NCBI GenBank assembly: GCA_003049485.1 | Contig: PYST01000041.1 | Span: 62,001 to 126,000, forward strand | Length of the DNA stretch: 64,000 nucleotides | Reading direction: 5' to 3' | DNA from: Ophioceras dolichostomum | Taxonomy: Eukaryota > Ascomycota > Sordariomycetes > Magnaporthales > Ophioceraceae | Shown here: positions 33,006 to 45,585 of the stretch, piece by piece | How positions within the stretch are numbered: the first letter of the stretch is position 1 | Layout of the letters: every line of letters starts with the position of its first letter | Position numbers and translations under genes: made by a program | The notes under the pieces: model-generated | Told to the model about the DNA's origin: nothing | The model's database searches: none | The model's input: only the letters and a program-made list of their open reading frames with translations

Positions 33006-35372
33006 CGGGAAGGTGCTTTTGCTTCTGGCCACTCCTTTCGGGACCGAAGGGGCAGCGGTGCTGTGCGGTGGACTGGGGTGGTTCTTGGTCTTCGCGGTGG
33101 CAAACGCCTTGCTTTTTCGTTTGCACTTGAGCCGCTGCTGCTGCCGCTTCCGCTGGCCGTGCTTTCTGCTCTCCCCCTGTCTGCTTTGCTTCAGAGATTT
33201 TTCGCCCCCTCAAGCGACTTGACCTTATAACCGTGCAGTCGTCCTGCTGGTGACTGATAGAGAAAAGCAGAAATAGGCCGCGAGTGTTGCTGCTGGATTG
33301 GAAGTTCGCGGAGCATCTTCGCGGCAAGAAAGTCGCGGAAAAGAAAGTCGCCGTGCAGATCCCAAAGCAGCTGAACTTGGTGGCTGCAGGAGGCAATCTC
33401 CCAGGCTCAGCTCTTCGACCCCGCGCAAGGCTCCAACCGCTTTCCGCCAGCTGAACTGGTGAGGGGTTGTGTGTTATTTTTCATTAATTTTTTTTTTTTG
33501 CCCTTCTTTCTTTTTTCTTTTTAATTCCTTTGCCCGTCCTGCGCTATCGTCATCACTAATCACCTCAGGCAAGGGCGGAGCTGCATGCATTTCATTTCGA
33601 TTTCTTGCCGTCCTTCCACCTGCGGTAGGTACCTTTTTCGTCCTCAATTTTTTCTCTTGCCTTCTCAAGTTTTTTTTCTTTTCAACAACGCAGACGAAAC
33701 AGCGCTAACGCGTGTGGCTTGCGCTGGGCGTCCCTTCTCGTCAGCCCTCATTTGGTGATTCGCTGTGTGATCTAGCTAGCCCGCCTAACCAAAGCTCGGG
33801 ATATTGATAGCTGCGTCTACTCTGCTTTCCCCGCCAGTCAACAAGAACAACCGGTGGGCACCCGGAACCTCCTTTCCAGACAGTAGGTGTCAATGGTGGA
33901 CTAGATGATCCGCCAGTCTATTCTGACACCTATCATTTTTTTTGGCTTACGACTTTTCTTTTGTGCGGATTGCGTGTCTCAGTGTCTCGGATGCTTCCTA
34001 TAGGTACGGACGGCTTTTGAGGTGCGGCTCCACCTCCTGCCCACGAAAATCGTGCAGGAAAGAGTCAATCACAGACACATGTCTCGCTGTGAGGGGTAAA
34101 GCAGCGTAAAAAGTGAGAGGTGATGTGATTAGCAGGATTGGGGGCGGTGATCTTCGGTGTAGGTTTCTGTTGGGGAGGCGTTGGGGTGGGAGAGGAGGAG
34201 ATTCTATCTTCGTGTCTTTCTTCTTTTTTTTCCCCCTCTTCTTTTCCCGGCGCTCTTTCTCTCTCCATCTTTTTCTCTCTCTTTCTTTCTCTATCTCCTG
34301 CTCTCTATATTATTTCTTCTTTGGGTTCTTCCATCCTCCCCCCTCTGTCTTCCTGCATGTCTTCTCCTCAACAAGTGGCAACAAGTGTAGCCAGCTGTAG
34401 TATTCACAGAAAGCACAGGTCACGTCTCCCACATTTATTCTTGCTCAGTTCCGTCTTCCGATGATCAGTGCCTACCTACCCTAGTAAGTAGTAGTGCTCA
34501 TTACATTTTTCAGCTAGCAGTGGCCGCAGCAAGTGCGCTGCTACTAGTTCACCTGCCGTTACTCCTTTCGAGATATTGCCCAAGATGCCCCTTCCCTTTG
34601 AAGGCGAAGGGGTACACCTGCGTAAGGTACGGTAGGTGCCTACCAGGTAAAGACAGGCGGGTCCCTGGACGGGGAAAGAGCAGAACGGTTCTGTCATGTG
34701 ACAAAGGGCGACAGCTTCACAACTCTTGGTCTTGGCCTGGATGCGTCCTAGCCTGGTCGAGACACGTGAGAGCTTGCAGTCGCCGACCGACTGTTGCTGC
34801 CGGTGCTGCTGCCGGTGCTGTTGCTGTTACTATTCCTTCTGCTGTTGCTGCCTTCTTCTGCTGCTTTCTTTTGCTGGACCCCCATTGGCCAGTGCTTCTG
34901 CTTGCTTGTGCCAGTGGGTTGTGGTCGGCGCATGCATGGTCTCTCACTAAAGGTACCCCAGGTACCTGGTGTGAATATACCGTCACTGTCGTGGTATCCG
35001 CCATACCCTTCGCGAGCTCGTCTTTCTTTGTTCTTTTGTCAACAGCACTTGTTTTTTCTGCTCCTGAATTTCCTCTTCTCCGTTCAGCTCTAGTCTAGCG
35101 CATGACTGCTTTCTGGGAAGCCAACGTTACGAATGTGTATATAATTCGTCTGCTTCTCTCTCCTCTGAGTCCCTTCGGTCCGGAGTGCAAGTTACAAATC
35201 CACGAATTTACTCCCCATTCACTCCATGCGATCAGTTTTCAGTTCCATCCTCTCTGCCTCTGCCCCTCCGTCCATAAAAACAACAACCTCAAAACCCCAA
35301 GCAACCACCCGGAAGTCTCCACATCTTCACACAAACAACAACGTCAACAAACGCGAGATATCCCAAACCGCA
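33006..35372. other. intergenic region, 2.4 kb
   Basis: Upstream of the HET gene and of the gene at 35373. It holds T-rich tracts (about 33480-33530, 33660-33680, 34210-34310) and a CTG/GCT-rich stretch (34794-34880). ORFs here are low-complexity artefacts. No gene is supported. Confidence 0.55.
34794..34880. repeat. CTG/TGC-rich trinucleotide region
   Basis: Imperfect CTG, TGC and TTC triplets over about 85 bp. It is intergenic. Confidence 0.6.
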
Positions 35373-36912
35373 ATGTCGTCCCTCCCTGACAAAACCTGGA
35401 TTCGGGACCTCAAGGCCCAGTACTCGGTGGCCAACGTCGACTTCTTCGCGGCAGCGCTCCAGTCACAGGCCAAGAGCCGCCATGCAGAGATCAGAGCTCG
35501 CGTGCTGCGGGGTCTGACAGATACCATCACAGAGATCGGAGACGTCCAAGCCTGCCTCAAGGACACGCCGGGTGAGGATGCTCAGGCGCGCGAGGACCTC
35601 GACGGCGTTACCACCGCGGTGAGAGAGTTGATTCACGAGCAGGCCCTGGCCGACCTGGTCGTCGCGGATCTCAAGCCCGTGGACGCGGCGACCGTGCTGG
35701 ACCTCGCCAGAATTCAAACACTCATCGACAACGCCAAACGCCAGCTCAAGGAAGCTCGTAACATTGCTCGTGATGCCAGCAACTACAACATCGAGCGCTC
35801 GATGAGCACTAGCATTGCCCTCCGCCGGTCCAAGTCGACGTCGCGTTCCCCGCCCTCACGACTTCTAATGGGAGGCTCCGGAGCGCCCGGGAATGAGATA
35901 GTATGCAGACTAGTCCGTCTTACAACCATCGTGCCTTCCCTCTCTCCACTGCACCATGAGATAACCTCACTGACTGACCTACTCTACCTCTACGAGTATA
36001 TCGGTAGACCCCGCCTGCATCAGCCACAACCCCCACCAATCCGGATCTGCCACGGGTGGCCGACAACACTGCCATTGCTGCCGCCCAGAGTCCATCCGTC
36101 CAGGTCGCGGCCGCTGCAAAGACGCCTATCCTCTCTTACCCGCTTCCACCGAAGCCAAGGACCGTCGGGGGTCAGGAGAACGTTCCGCCCCCACAGATGC
36201 CCGTGGCGCCCATGGAGAAGCCCGTTCAACCGCCCGTGGAGAAGCCCGGTCTCTGGGCCAAAAGGAACCAGATGCAGCGCCTGGATCGCCTGGATCGCCA
36301 GGAGCAGTCGAACAAAGGCAAGGCACTCACTCACTTCACTCACTCCCATCTACATCCAACACAATGCACCCCTCCACTAGGGTTGCCTGCTATCCTCACA
36401 TCCCCTCCGTTAATCCTACCACACCTCTATCCTACTAACTATCCTGATATCCTACTTAATCCTACAACTATTACCCGCCAGCCCCTTACCTGTTTATCCA
36501 CTAATATCCCCTCCTCCTCCCTGGTGGTATTTTCTTCCCACAGCAACTCTCGATAACCAACAAACCAACCTACCTACCAACTTACTAACCCTTTTCGTCA
36601 AAAAACTCACCATTAGACCGCACCACAACAACCAAGACCAAGCGTCCCCGCCCCACGTCCCCCTCGGCAGAGGAGGCGCAGGAGAGCCTCCGCAAGGTCA
36701 AGCAGATGGCCATGCTGCCGTATGTGGCCATGCACGCCGGTAAGGTGGCGAAGGCGGCCGAGGCGGCCCAGGCGTCCAAGGCGGCGGCAGAATGGGAAGA
36801 CAAGGAGGCGGAGACTGATATCGAGGATGGTGAGCGCGACAAGCGCAGGGGGCGTCAGGAGTACCATCCGCCGCGCTCGCAGACGAGCTCGCGCTATTTT
36901 CGTGGGGCGTGA
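35373..36912 (+). CDS. unrecognised, predicted nuclear/cytosolic protein
   Basis: Three exons: 35373..35900, 36008..36317, 36617..36912; 377 residues. Intron 1 is GT (GTATGC) to AG (ATCGGTAG). Intron 2 has no usable GT, but AAAG|GCAAGG to CCATTAG joins two open frames exactly, so a GC-AG intron is proposed. Residues 1-150 are mostly helical, ending in a likely coiled coil (DLARIQTLIDNAKRQLKEAR). The middle is Pro/Ser-rich (about 150-280). The C-terminal 90 residues are Ala/Lys/Glu-rich with a basic cluster (RDKRRGRQ) that could serve in nuclear import. No known domain was recognised. The ATG at 35373 was preferred over the one at 35226 because the longer N-terminus is leader-like. Confidence 0.65.
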
Positions 36913-37786
36913 AGCGAGGGAGGCAGAGGCTTTGCTGTTCGATCGTTGTGAGTTTGTGATGGCCCAGATGGGCGTTCTCTTACATCGGCACCGACCTAGC
37001 ATGAATGCGTTACGTTGTTTGTTGTCCTTCTTTTGTATCCCCTCAGTGCCCGCAATGTGATGTAATGTAGGGTGTTCTGTAATGTGGTATGCAACGTACC
37101 AGAGCGTCCTGTACGTGGTAATGTACCCTACGAAGGAAGAGCCGCAGTACCAAGTACAATACGGAACAAATAACATACAGTACATTGCAGGCCCTATACA
37201 CAGATGAGAACACGATGGACCACAACTTTAGCCGAGGTGACTGAAGTGTGGTTCTGGACGCACAGCCGTGCGCATCGTTGCGCTCCCGATTGCTCAATGA
37301 GGCAAGTGCGAATGTTCTCAGCTATCAACGGTGCAGATATAAAGAGACAATCTGCACAGCAGTGTGCTTCGTCAGCTGGGTCAATGCAACAACGAAACCT
37401 TGCTTGATTCTATTCTATAGCATCCCGTATACCGACCAGCACGAGTTGTCTGGGTGCCTTTCAACTATATATAGGGGTGGGACATGCCAGTCGCTTTCAT
37501 TTCGACTTCGCATATCAAGAGACAAACCAGAAGCACCCCGGCCATTCGGAGCAGTTCAGGAGTGGCAAAGAGAATCAATCGTTGTAAGCCACGCACTCTC
37601 TTCTCTTCACTTAGATCTATCTCACTTCTCTTCGTCAGTCCTTTGCCGCCCCTATCACCCACTAGACTACCCAGTTTTCGTCGAATGCCCTCATCCATCG
37701 CGTGGCTAACAAGAACAGGCAGAATCAACAGTTAACCCCATCCTCAACCACACCATTCCCAGTCTTCAACAACATCAACCAACAAA
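36913..37786. other. intergenic region upstream of secreted precursor
   Basis: It contains GTAATGT/TGTAC-rich sequence at about 37060-37195 and a TATA element. No gene. Confidence 0.55.
37464..37477 (+). promoter_or_regulatory. candidate TATA box of secreted precursor gene
   Basis: ACTATATATAGGGG, about 310 nt before the start codon at 37787. It is one of the best TATA matches in the window. Confidence 0.45.
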
Positions 37787-38269
37787 ATGAAGCTCACCAT
37801 CGTCTTCGCGACCATCTTCATCACCGGACCCCTAGCACTCGCAGCCCCGATGACCCCCGAGGTCGTCGCCAAGGCTGGGCCCTGGAGCGTGACGGAGGGC
37901 GACAATGCTCGCCTCAAGGACGTCGTCTGGACGTCCAGACAGGCCGTGGAGGCCGAGGCCGCCGGGCTTGACACCAAGGTCAAGGCCAAGAAGCGACAGG
38001 AGGGCACCGACGTGTTCCCCATCGACTTCAACCTCTGGGAGAAGATACAGACTCTGGAGAAGGACAAGCGGGCTGCTGCCGGGGCTGGTGCTGTCGAAGG
38101 ACTCCCAGCTTTGGGAAGGTCTGTTACAGCTGCGGAGAAGGACAAGCGGCAGACGACTGTTGAGGGTACGGGTCAGAGTGGGATCGGTGTGGACGGTTGT
38201 CCGTGGCGGCGCTCTGAGGACGGCTCGGGACATCAGAACTCGGCTCGTGGGCCCTGTATTGGGTCATGA
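37787..38269 (+). CDS. secreted small protein with dibasic (Kex2-type) sites
   Basis: A 160-residue single exon. MKLTIVFATIFITGPLALA is a clear signal peptide with a likely cut near residue 19-21. The mature part carries KKR (68-70), EKDKR twice (91-95 and 117-121) and RR (141-142). These are potential Kex2 sites dividing it into segments of about 25, 26 and 20 residues. Only two cysteines remain (C138, C157). Fungal Kex2-processed precursors include mating pheromones, ribosomally made cyclic peptides and secreted effectors. The segments here are not close copies, and there is no DUF3328 or tyrosinase neighbour, so none of these classes can be assigned. ATG context is good (CAAAATGAAG). It could also be a simple secreted orphan with fortuitous KR pairs. 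Confidence 0.72.
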   Translation: MKLTIVFATIFITGPLALAAPMTPEVVAKAGPWSVTEGDNARLKDVVWTSRQAVEAEAAGLDTKVKAKKRQEGTDVFPIDFNLWEKIQTLEKDKRAAAGAGAVEGLPALGRSVTAAEKDKRQTTVEGTGQSGIGVDGCPWRRSEDGSGHQNSARGPCIGS

Positions 38270-39173
38270 GTGGGCGGGCTCTGTGAGGGAGACGTCCATA
38301 CGTCTGTTATGGTGTGGTGGGGGCAGTTCTGTCAACAGGTTCGAAGTACATGCAAGGGATGGACAGGGCGAAAGCACCGAGTGCAGGGGGGAGGAAGAAC
38401 CGGTTGCCAGAACAAACAGTACTTCGCGGTATTTCGCACTAGTCCTATTAGAGCAACAGAGAACCGGCATGCGGCTTCTTTCAGTTTCCCTGGAACGGTG
38501 ACCAACTGACTTGGAGAAATTGTGCTTCAATTTTGTCGAGAAACATAGCAGCCCTGCCAGTGGTTGGAAGCAAAGCCGAGGGAGAAACAAAGGGGAAAAA
38601 AGTGGAGCGGAGAAAGTGATACTTGATAGGAGCAGTAAAAGAGGGATGCATACAGGAGGGAATTACAGGCAAACAGCCAGTCTCCGGATCGGCATTGGGT
38701 CCCCGACCAATAATATCGCAACAGGACTGCTATCACGCCCCACCCAACCAGCTGCACTCACCCCTCCGAGCAAACAAACATTGACGTCTCGTCCTCCCTG
38801 GTTTCTTTACTGGCCATATGTGATGATCTGGTCTGTTGGCCATTTCTGCAGCTTTCCGCAATGGGATCTTGTCGCATATACACCCCTCCTGTCCATGGTG
38901 GGCTGTGCTGTTTGTCTTGCAGCTTGCTTCTTCCGTCACGCCCGCTACTGGTGGCCTGAGGAGGAAGGACACTTTCCCTCCCCCATATCTTTCGTTCGCT
39001 CTGCCCCCTTCTCCTTCGACCTCCTTCCCCTTCTTTTATTTCTCTTCAACCCATCTTTCTATCTGTCCTCGTCTCTCGTAGCTTGGTATATCTTGTTCTG
39101 GTTAACGCAATCTCACACACACACACACACACGCCCGCCCGCTCAGCTGTGGCTACTAGCCATTTCCACCAGC
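38270..39173. other. intergenic region, leader of AT-hook gene
   Basis: An open frame from 38511 continues into the next gene, but its sequence looks noncoding (hydrophobic CT-rich translation). It contains a CA microsatellite. Confidence 0.55.
39114..39132. repeat. CA dinucleotide repeat
   Basis: About nine CA units, roughly 40 nt before the start codon at 39174, probably in the 5' leader. Confidence 0.85.
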
Positions 39174-40950
39174 ATGGCGTCCCCACAGCCGGGCAACGAT
39201 GGTCCGAGCGACTTCGAACGCCATATGATTGAATACGCATCCGGCCACATACGTGGCAGGCTACAGGACATCCATCACCAACACAAGCTGCTCGGCCGGG
39301 AAGAGCTAACTCAAATGCTATCCCATCTCATCATGAATCTGCACGAAGAGTGGAACAACAGAAACGAATCTTATCATCAGGCCAAGCAAACGGAGCTGAA
39401 GTCGATCCAATCCTACGCCTCCAAGAACGGGCTCGATGTTGCCAGCATTGCTGCAGAGGCGGCCCCAAGTGACCTGGACAGCTTCGACGAACTTCTTGAC
39501 AGTTTCTTGACGGAGTTCTCCGACAGAGTTAACAACGAGCTAGGGAGGGTGCGCTCCATCGAGGGGCCGCAGTCTCGGCCGGGATCATCCAGTGACGGCA
39601 CGACCACGGCTGCCGACGTCGCCGCCGCTGATGACGACGGTGCGAGGCTGCTACTTGGCCCTCCCATCACCAATCTGGCCGCGCCGTCTGAATCTATATC
39701 TCCCTCGGCGGCTCGGAACGTCGGTCTCCTATCCCTCCCGCCGCCTAGACCGCCGCCGCCCCGCATGGGGGCGACACCACCTCCAACAACAGTAAGTCCG
39801 CCAGTCCCACCAAGTCCACCACGAAGTCCACCGAACCCTCAACAAAACCCAATCAGGCTTCCTGTGCTGGCTCCATACTGAGTCCTTCCCAAGTCCCCTT
39901 CGCCTGACCAAAGTAGGCCGACCGCGTCTACTGAGGCTGCCTCGGCGGCGGCCTCTGCCAGTACTCGGAAGCGGGGGCGGCCGCCAAACACGGACAAACA
40001 ACAGCAGCCAGCCGAGAAGAGGGCGCGTGTGCTCGATGACACCAACTCGGAAGCCTGTCCTCCTTCCTCAGATGCCCCGGTCGCCTCCGCCTCAGCCTCC
40101 GCCTCCGCTCCCGCTCCAGCTCCAGCTCTCGCTCCACCAAAGCCACACCACTCGCCTGATCCAGCGGCCAGCTCGATCGTGGCCGCCAGCCGCTCGCCAT
40201 CCACGTCCGGCGGCGACGACCCAGGCATCGCTTCGGCTCCTCCACTCGCCGTCCGGGAGAAGCAGAGCATGAAACGCACCGGCGGTGGTGGCGGCCATGT
40301 CAGGTGCGGCACGCCGCAGATGCCGCCGCCCAAGCCGCTACAGCCGCAGAAAGGTCGGCTTTTTTCTTCTTCTTTCTTCAACAACCTAGCCGTCTTGTAT
40401 TTTGCAACCCGGGACCATCTGACAAATCTGACCGTGAAAGGCACACCTAGAAGGCACTGATGGCGACGAGTCGGAGTCCGAGCCAGGGCGCAAGCCCGAG
40501 CCGGAGCCCGAGTCTGAGGAGGTCGACGACGACGACGAGGAGTATTGGAGGGTCATGCACACGCCACAGCCACGGCCACGACAGCCTGAGGACACGCCGA
40601 CGAAGTGGCTGCCGCGGCGCGAGGCGGCTCTGGTGGCGGAGGAGCGGGGCAGGGCACAGTTGAAGGCGATGGAGGAGCCGCCGTGGTTGAGCTCGGAAGA
40701 AGAAGAGGAAGAGAAAGAAGAAGAATATGGTAATGACGGCAGCGATGACGAGGAGGATGATGATTATAAGGGCGATTTTAAGGAGCACTGTGCTGGGAGC
40801 GACAAGAGTGGGAGTGGTGCTGGGGGGCGAGGACGGGGACAAGGGGGGCCGTCCGGGTCTGGGTCGGGAGGTGATGATATCGAGACCCCTGATTCCGAGA
40901 GTGTCGGTACTTTCGATCCAATACATTGCCAGATGGCACCGCGAAGCTGA
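39174..40950 (+). CDS. AT-hook-containing acidic nuclear protein
   Basis: Three exons proposed: 39174..39791, 39936..40353, 40451..40950; 511 residues. Intron 1 starts with a strong GTAAGT. The CTGAG acceptor at 39935 is weak, but it is the only nearby one that keeps frame with the next exon. Intron 2 starts GTCGGC and ends CACCTAG. The N-terminal 115 residues are helical (SDFERHMIEYASGHIRGRL). A Pro-rich stretch follows, then TRKRGRPPN (216-224), the core of an AT-hook that binds the minor groove of AT-rich DNA. Ala/Pro/Ser low complexity continues, and the C-terminus is strongly acidic with Glu/Asp runs. It is probably a chromatin-associated protein; no named family was recognised. Confidence 0.68.
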
Positions 40951-41335
40951 TTGGGTAATGTCTTTCTTTTTCTTTTTCTGTTTCTGTTGCTCGATGTACG
41001 CCTTGGGATTTTAGGTACTTCGGTGGTAGGTACTTCGGTGGTAGGTATTCGGGTAGCCATGAAGGGATGTACGTTAGGGGAGTGGATATTGCTGGGAATG
41101 ATCTTTGTCGGGGTCGATCAGGACAGAATTCGACCACACACCTACCTAGGTATGTAGTAAGTCAAGGCAACTAGTTTGCTCCTAGCAAAAGTCTTCGCGT
41201 CTATTGCTTTTGTGATGATTCCAACGCATGGTGAACCCAAGGTAAGGAGGTACCAAACATGAGGCAAAGCCTCATCCGCAGAACAATCACCACCAACCTC
41301 AAGAGACCCAGATATCTCCGCACCTATCTAGGTGT
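40951..41335. other. short intergenic region with a small tandem repeat
   Basis: Convergent gene ends face here. A unit GTAGGTACTTCGGTG occurs about 2.6 times (41012-41053). A CACCTACCTAGGTATG motif lies at about 41140. Confidence 0.7.
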
Positions 41336-43208
41336 CTAGCCGTACCTCACCTCCCCCTCCTCCTCCCTAAACCAATCCTCCTCCTTCGCCGCGACGCGCT
41401 GGTCAGCGTAGTTGATGATCGTGCTCTTGGCCGCCGTGTACTCCCGATACGCCTCGACGCCGTTCTCGGTGCCGACGCCGCTGTCCGGTCGCGTCCCGTG
41501 CGCTCCCCATGGGCTACTCGGGTCGTTGCGGTGGTGGGTGTTGACCCAGACGATGCCCGCCTCGATCGCCTCGCTGACCCGGAACGCCTGCGACATGTCC
41601 TGGGTCCAGATCGCGGCTCCTAACCCAAAGCTCGTGTCGTTCGCCAGATTGAGCGCCATGTCCTCGTTGCTGGTGTCGAAGGGGACTATGATGACGACCG
41701 GACCGAAGGCTTCTTCTCGCCAGAGCCTCGTTTTAAGGACCGCTGCCCGGGACTCGTCTGCAGATAGAGAGGGGACGGGAGACAAGACGGTCGGTGCGTA
41801 GAAGTAGCCCTTGGAGAAGTCCGTGCCATCGAGCAGGCTCTCCCAGCTCAGACGGGCCCCGCCCTCGCAGGCAGTAACACCCCCGCTGGAGAATGCTTCG
41901 TTGACGAACTCCTCCACTCCGGCCAGCTGGCGCGCCGAGATAAGCGGGCCCATCATCGAGGCCTCGTTCGAGGGGGAGCCCATGCGGCACTCGATAGAGC
42001 AAGCCTTGAGGCATAACTTCGTATGCACCTCCTCGAATATGGCCTCGTCGACGATGATGCGCGTGGCAGCCACGCAGGTCTGCCCGCTGGCAACGAACGC
42101 GCCAAACGCGATGCCGTTGACGGCCGCCTCGATATCCGCGCTCTTGAACACTACCACGGGCGCCTTCCCGCCCAACTCGGCGTTGAACCTGACCAGATTG
42201 CCCCCCGCAATGGCGCCGATCGCCCTGCCCGCCGCCGTAGACCCGGTAACATCAATCTTCTTCACCAGCGGATGCTCCGCAAGTGCCTTGCCCGTGACAC
42301 TGCCCAAGCCCGGCAGAACACTAAACACGCCCTCCGGCACGCCGGCCTCCGCCAGAATCCTGCCCAGCCTCAACGACGTCAGCGGCGTCAGCTCGCTCGG
42401 CTTCAGCACGACCGAGTTCCCCGCCGCGAGGGCCGGTGCGAGCTTCTTGACGGCGATGAGCAAGGGGTGGTTGAACGGCGTGATGAGCACCACGACGCCG
42501 AGCGGGACGCGGTCGATCCAGTTGTGCAGCTGGCCCGTCGTCGGCAGGACAGCGCGCTCCTCCGTGCGGAGCAGGGCGGCGTAGTACTTGAACCACCTGA
42601 CGAGCCCGGGGACCTGGGCGCGCATCTCGCGGATGGGCCGGCCCGTTTGGCGGACCTCTAGCGGGATCAGTTCCGGGAGGGCGGCGGTGAGGAGGGTCGC
42701 GGCGCGGTCGAGGACATCGGCGCGGTGGTGGCGGGGGGTGCGCGACCAGATGCCGGTGCGGAAGGTGGCGTGGGCGAGCTGGATTGTTGTGTTGACGTCG
42801 GTTGGGGAGGCGGCGTGGCAGCTGGTCGAGAAGGGAGTCAGTTACCAAGGTCCACATTGGTACTAGACGTAAGTTGCCGCGGCGCCTGTCTTGGAAGACT
42901 GGGCCTGAGACAGACGGGCCTGGGGACTTGCAAGGGACCCCGGACTCAATAGACAGGCAACGGGAGACCTCTTCTAAGAGGTGGGATCACTGGGATAGGA
43001 CGCGGACTCAACACGCACTGGGCAAAGATCTCGCCTGTAGCGGGGTCCTCCACCGGAATCCTGTCATCGGCATCATCAAATCAGTAACGGAACTTCCTCA
43101 ATTGAGAAGCCAGACCAGACTTGACTTGATGACTTACAAGTCGGCTTGTCCGGGCTTCTCCGCCCCCGCGACCCACATCTTCTCCGGCTCCATCTCCGGC
43201 ACGGACAT
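41336..43208 (-). CDS. NAD(P)+-dependent aldehyde dehydrogenase
   Basis: Three exons: complement(41336..42821, 43019..43060, 43138..43208); 532 residues. Exon 1 ends GAC TT|GTAAGT. The 42-nt exon 2 encodes IPVEDPATGEIFA, a typical aldehyde dehydrogenase N-terminal strand. Intron 2 (GTGCGTG...CGACCAG) joins in phase. The catalytic machinery is complete: N155 in TPFNHP, the general base E253 in FNAELGGKAP, and the nucleophile C287 in GQTCVAATR. The C-terminal EAGIVWVNTHHRNDPSSPWG and the G-rich tail also fit. It should oxidise an aldehyde to a carboxylate; the substrate is unknown. The sequence lacks a targeting peptide or PTS1 (ends VRYG), so it is probably cytosolic. The N-terminal exons were assigned by hand and fit frame and family. 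Confidence 0.88.
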
Positions 43209-45585
43209 CGTTTCTGCCGTGGTTGGTATTGCGTTGGTTCTCTTAGCCACAGTTCCTCAGCGACGGTTTGCCAGCGCAGGCTCAAGCTTCAACCAAACTT
43301 GTGCTAATTCCTGCGCCCGAGGAGGCATGCAGGCTCTCTTCAGTGATAGCCCCTCCTCACACTCGTCGAAATGCTCTTAGTCATTCGTCCACTGCCTGCA
43401 TGTCCAAATAGAGTTGTTATCATTTGTGGAGAAAATAATGATCGATCTCACGAGAAAAAGGTCCCCCGCTGTGGTGATGCGAGCGTGGTTGCAGCAGTCC
43501 GGCAATCCCGATCGGGAAAGGCTTGGTCACCAATGAATCAAAATGAGTTCCCCCTGACGTCCACGTGACCTCCCCGTCGGAGAACTCGGCCCCCTGAGAC
43601 CCTGATCGTGCAGCCAGTGTGCTCGAACATTGCTGTAGATCGGCACGCTGTTTTACCTAGGTAGGTACCTATTTGATTGGCCAGCTAGCTTGATTTCTTA
43701 CCCTTGCAGGGGAGACACCCTGCTTCATCTCACACACAATCTCTGTCTCGTCCTTGACGCCTTCCCTCGCTCCTCCCCCAGCTTCCTCGAGAGGTCGTGT
43801 CAACGCGTGTATCTATTGTCTACTATCAACTAGATCCAACCCCTCTGGAGAGAATATACAACATGGGCTCCGTCGTCCAGCATCGCTGACGCGTTTGGGA
43901 GTTTGGAGAAACTGAGCGAACATCGGCACCTGGAGCTGTGAGACAGCGACTGCCTAGAGGACTGCCAAATACAACCAGGAGCACGGTAGCTACTTTATTT
44001 ATTCTTGCTTAGATGCGTATATAGTGCATGGGAGAATGTGCCCCTTCCGCCTCTGAGGCCAACTTGTGCCGAGGCGAAAAGCAAATGTAAGATCTCCTGC
44101 AAATAAACCCGGCAGCCCCCATCCGACACATAATAAGGCGGAGAAGTATCTATTCGTGAGGCCGGTGGCCTTGACCGCGGTGAACTAGTCGAAACGGAGT
44201 AGATGCTGAGCGTTCTTGATCCTTTTCATTGCTTTTCCTGATGCCATTTGATCGTACAGACACTTTGTTAGCGCGTGACTCATCTAACAACAGACAGCAG
44301 CAGTTTTCATGACCGAACAGGAAAGCGCAAGCGTCAGACGATGTCAGCTCTTATTTGACCTCAGACCGTATTAGAAGCGTTTTTTTCTCCCTTTTTCCTA
44401 TCAAATAGGGAGCTGCCTCGGGGCGTCGGAATTGGGAACGTGTTTGTCATCACTGCTGGGTGGCTGGGGGTAAGAAGGGTAGATAAGGAAGGGAAAATAC
44501 CTGCCTTTCTCTTCGGTGCATCTTTGACAATCTTTGCGTCTGAAGCGACGATTTGGCTGATGATAGTAACGAAGTCAGGACGGCGATGGGAAACCTCGAC
44601 AGCTGCCTTATATACAAGGGATGATCATCGGCACCATCAAGCTATTGTTTTCTATCCATCTCTACAGATTGCGGCTCCCTTACCACAGAGCTCGCATCGC
44701 GACTCTACATATTTCCTAGTATGGTACTGTCCAGATGTCGTCAGAGTCCGTCGGATATGATTCATTCTTACTTCTCTACTAGATGCGGTTGGGTAACGTG
44801 GGAGATAGGCGTCGGCGAGCTCAAAAGAGGTTGGGATCTCCACCGCCCAGACATACACCACCCACCCACACACACGTAATATCCCCGGGAATCTCTCCTA
44901 AGTACCTACACAACGGGGCAGGGTGGACGCGGCTAGTATGGAGAAGAAAGTGGTTGAACATTACGATTGGGACGTTGGCATTCAGGGGGAGGGTTAGAGT
45001 CCAGGGAGAGAGGGCCGCTGAGCCTACTACGAGAGCGCGAAGACGATAACGAGACTAGGAGAGCGATGCCCTATATGCAGCTCGGCTGCAAGCCGCGATA
45101 CACAGCATGGAGAGTACAGCCATCTGCGCCCACGACAACCGACACGACGACCCCGCACCCGAAAAACGACAAGACCGAGAGTAATCGACTCGAGTCGAAA
45201 TCGAAGTGCGGCGCAAATACGAATCTATGACGTGGGTCATGCGGAAATCTCTACCTCCGGGAGCAGAAAGGAGCACGGCGAGAAGAGGGCATAGCCGCCC
45301 CCGAACGATATGCTAACAGGAGCATAGCCGACTTCTGGAAAACAACGCCGTCACGAGCAAGAGCAAAAATTCGGCCGGCGGCGGAGAGACGAGAAAACAC
45401 CGATCATTATCAAACTACCTAATAAGGTAGTGCAGTTCCATTCTCAAAGGAGAAAGAAGAAAAGAGGAAAAAAGAAAAGAAAGACAAAAGAAAAAATAGA
45501 AGAAAAAAAAGAGAAAAAAAGACCGGAAAAACGCACCCGAAACAACCCGAAGAACACCGAAACAAGCCCAGACCACCGCGACGGA
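43209..45585. other. intergenic region, 2.4 kb
   Basis: It holds the promoter of the aldehyde dehydrogenase and the 3' flank of the gene at 45586. An ACCTAGGTAGGTACCT motif lies at 43655-43670. A purine-rich tract of about 80 nt (45447-45530, plus strand) lies just beyond the stop of the next gene. A nine-codon frame starting ATGGGCTCC at 43863 goes nowhere. No gene is supported. Confidence 0.55.

Noticed and set aside
32404..33396. 330-codon frame overlapping the HET gene N-terminus
   Set aside because: Another frame of the same strand; the HET frame has the conserved motifs.
34520..35098. 192-codon plus-strand frame with long hydrophobic stretches
   Set aside because: The hydrophobic part is only the translation of CTG/TGC/TTC triplets; no support as a gene.
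43863..43890. ATGGGCTCCGTCG start near an AATATAC element
   Set aside because: Stops after eight codons, and no in-phase splice donor leads to a longer frame.
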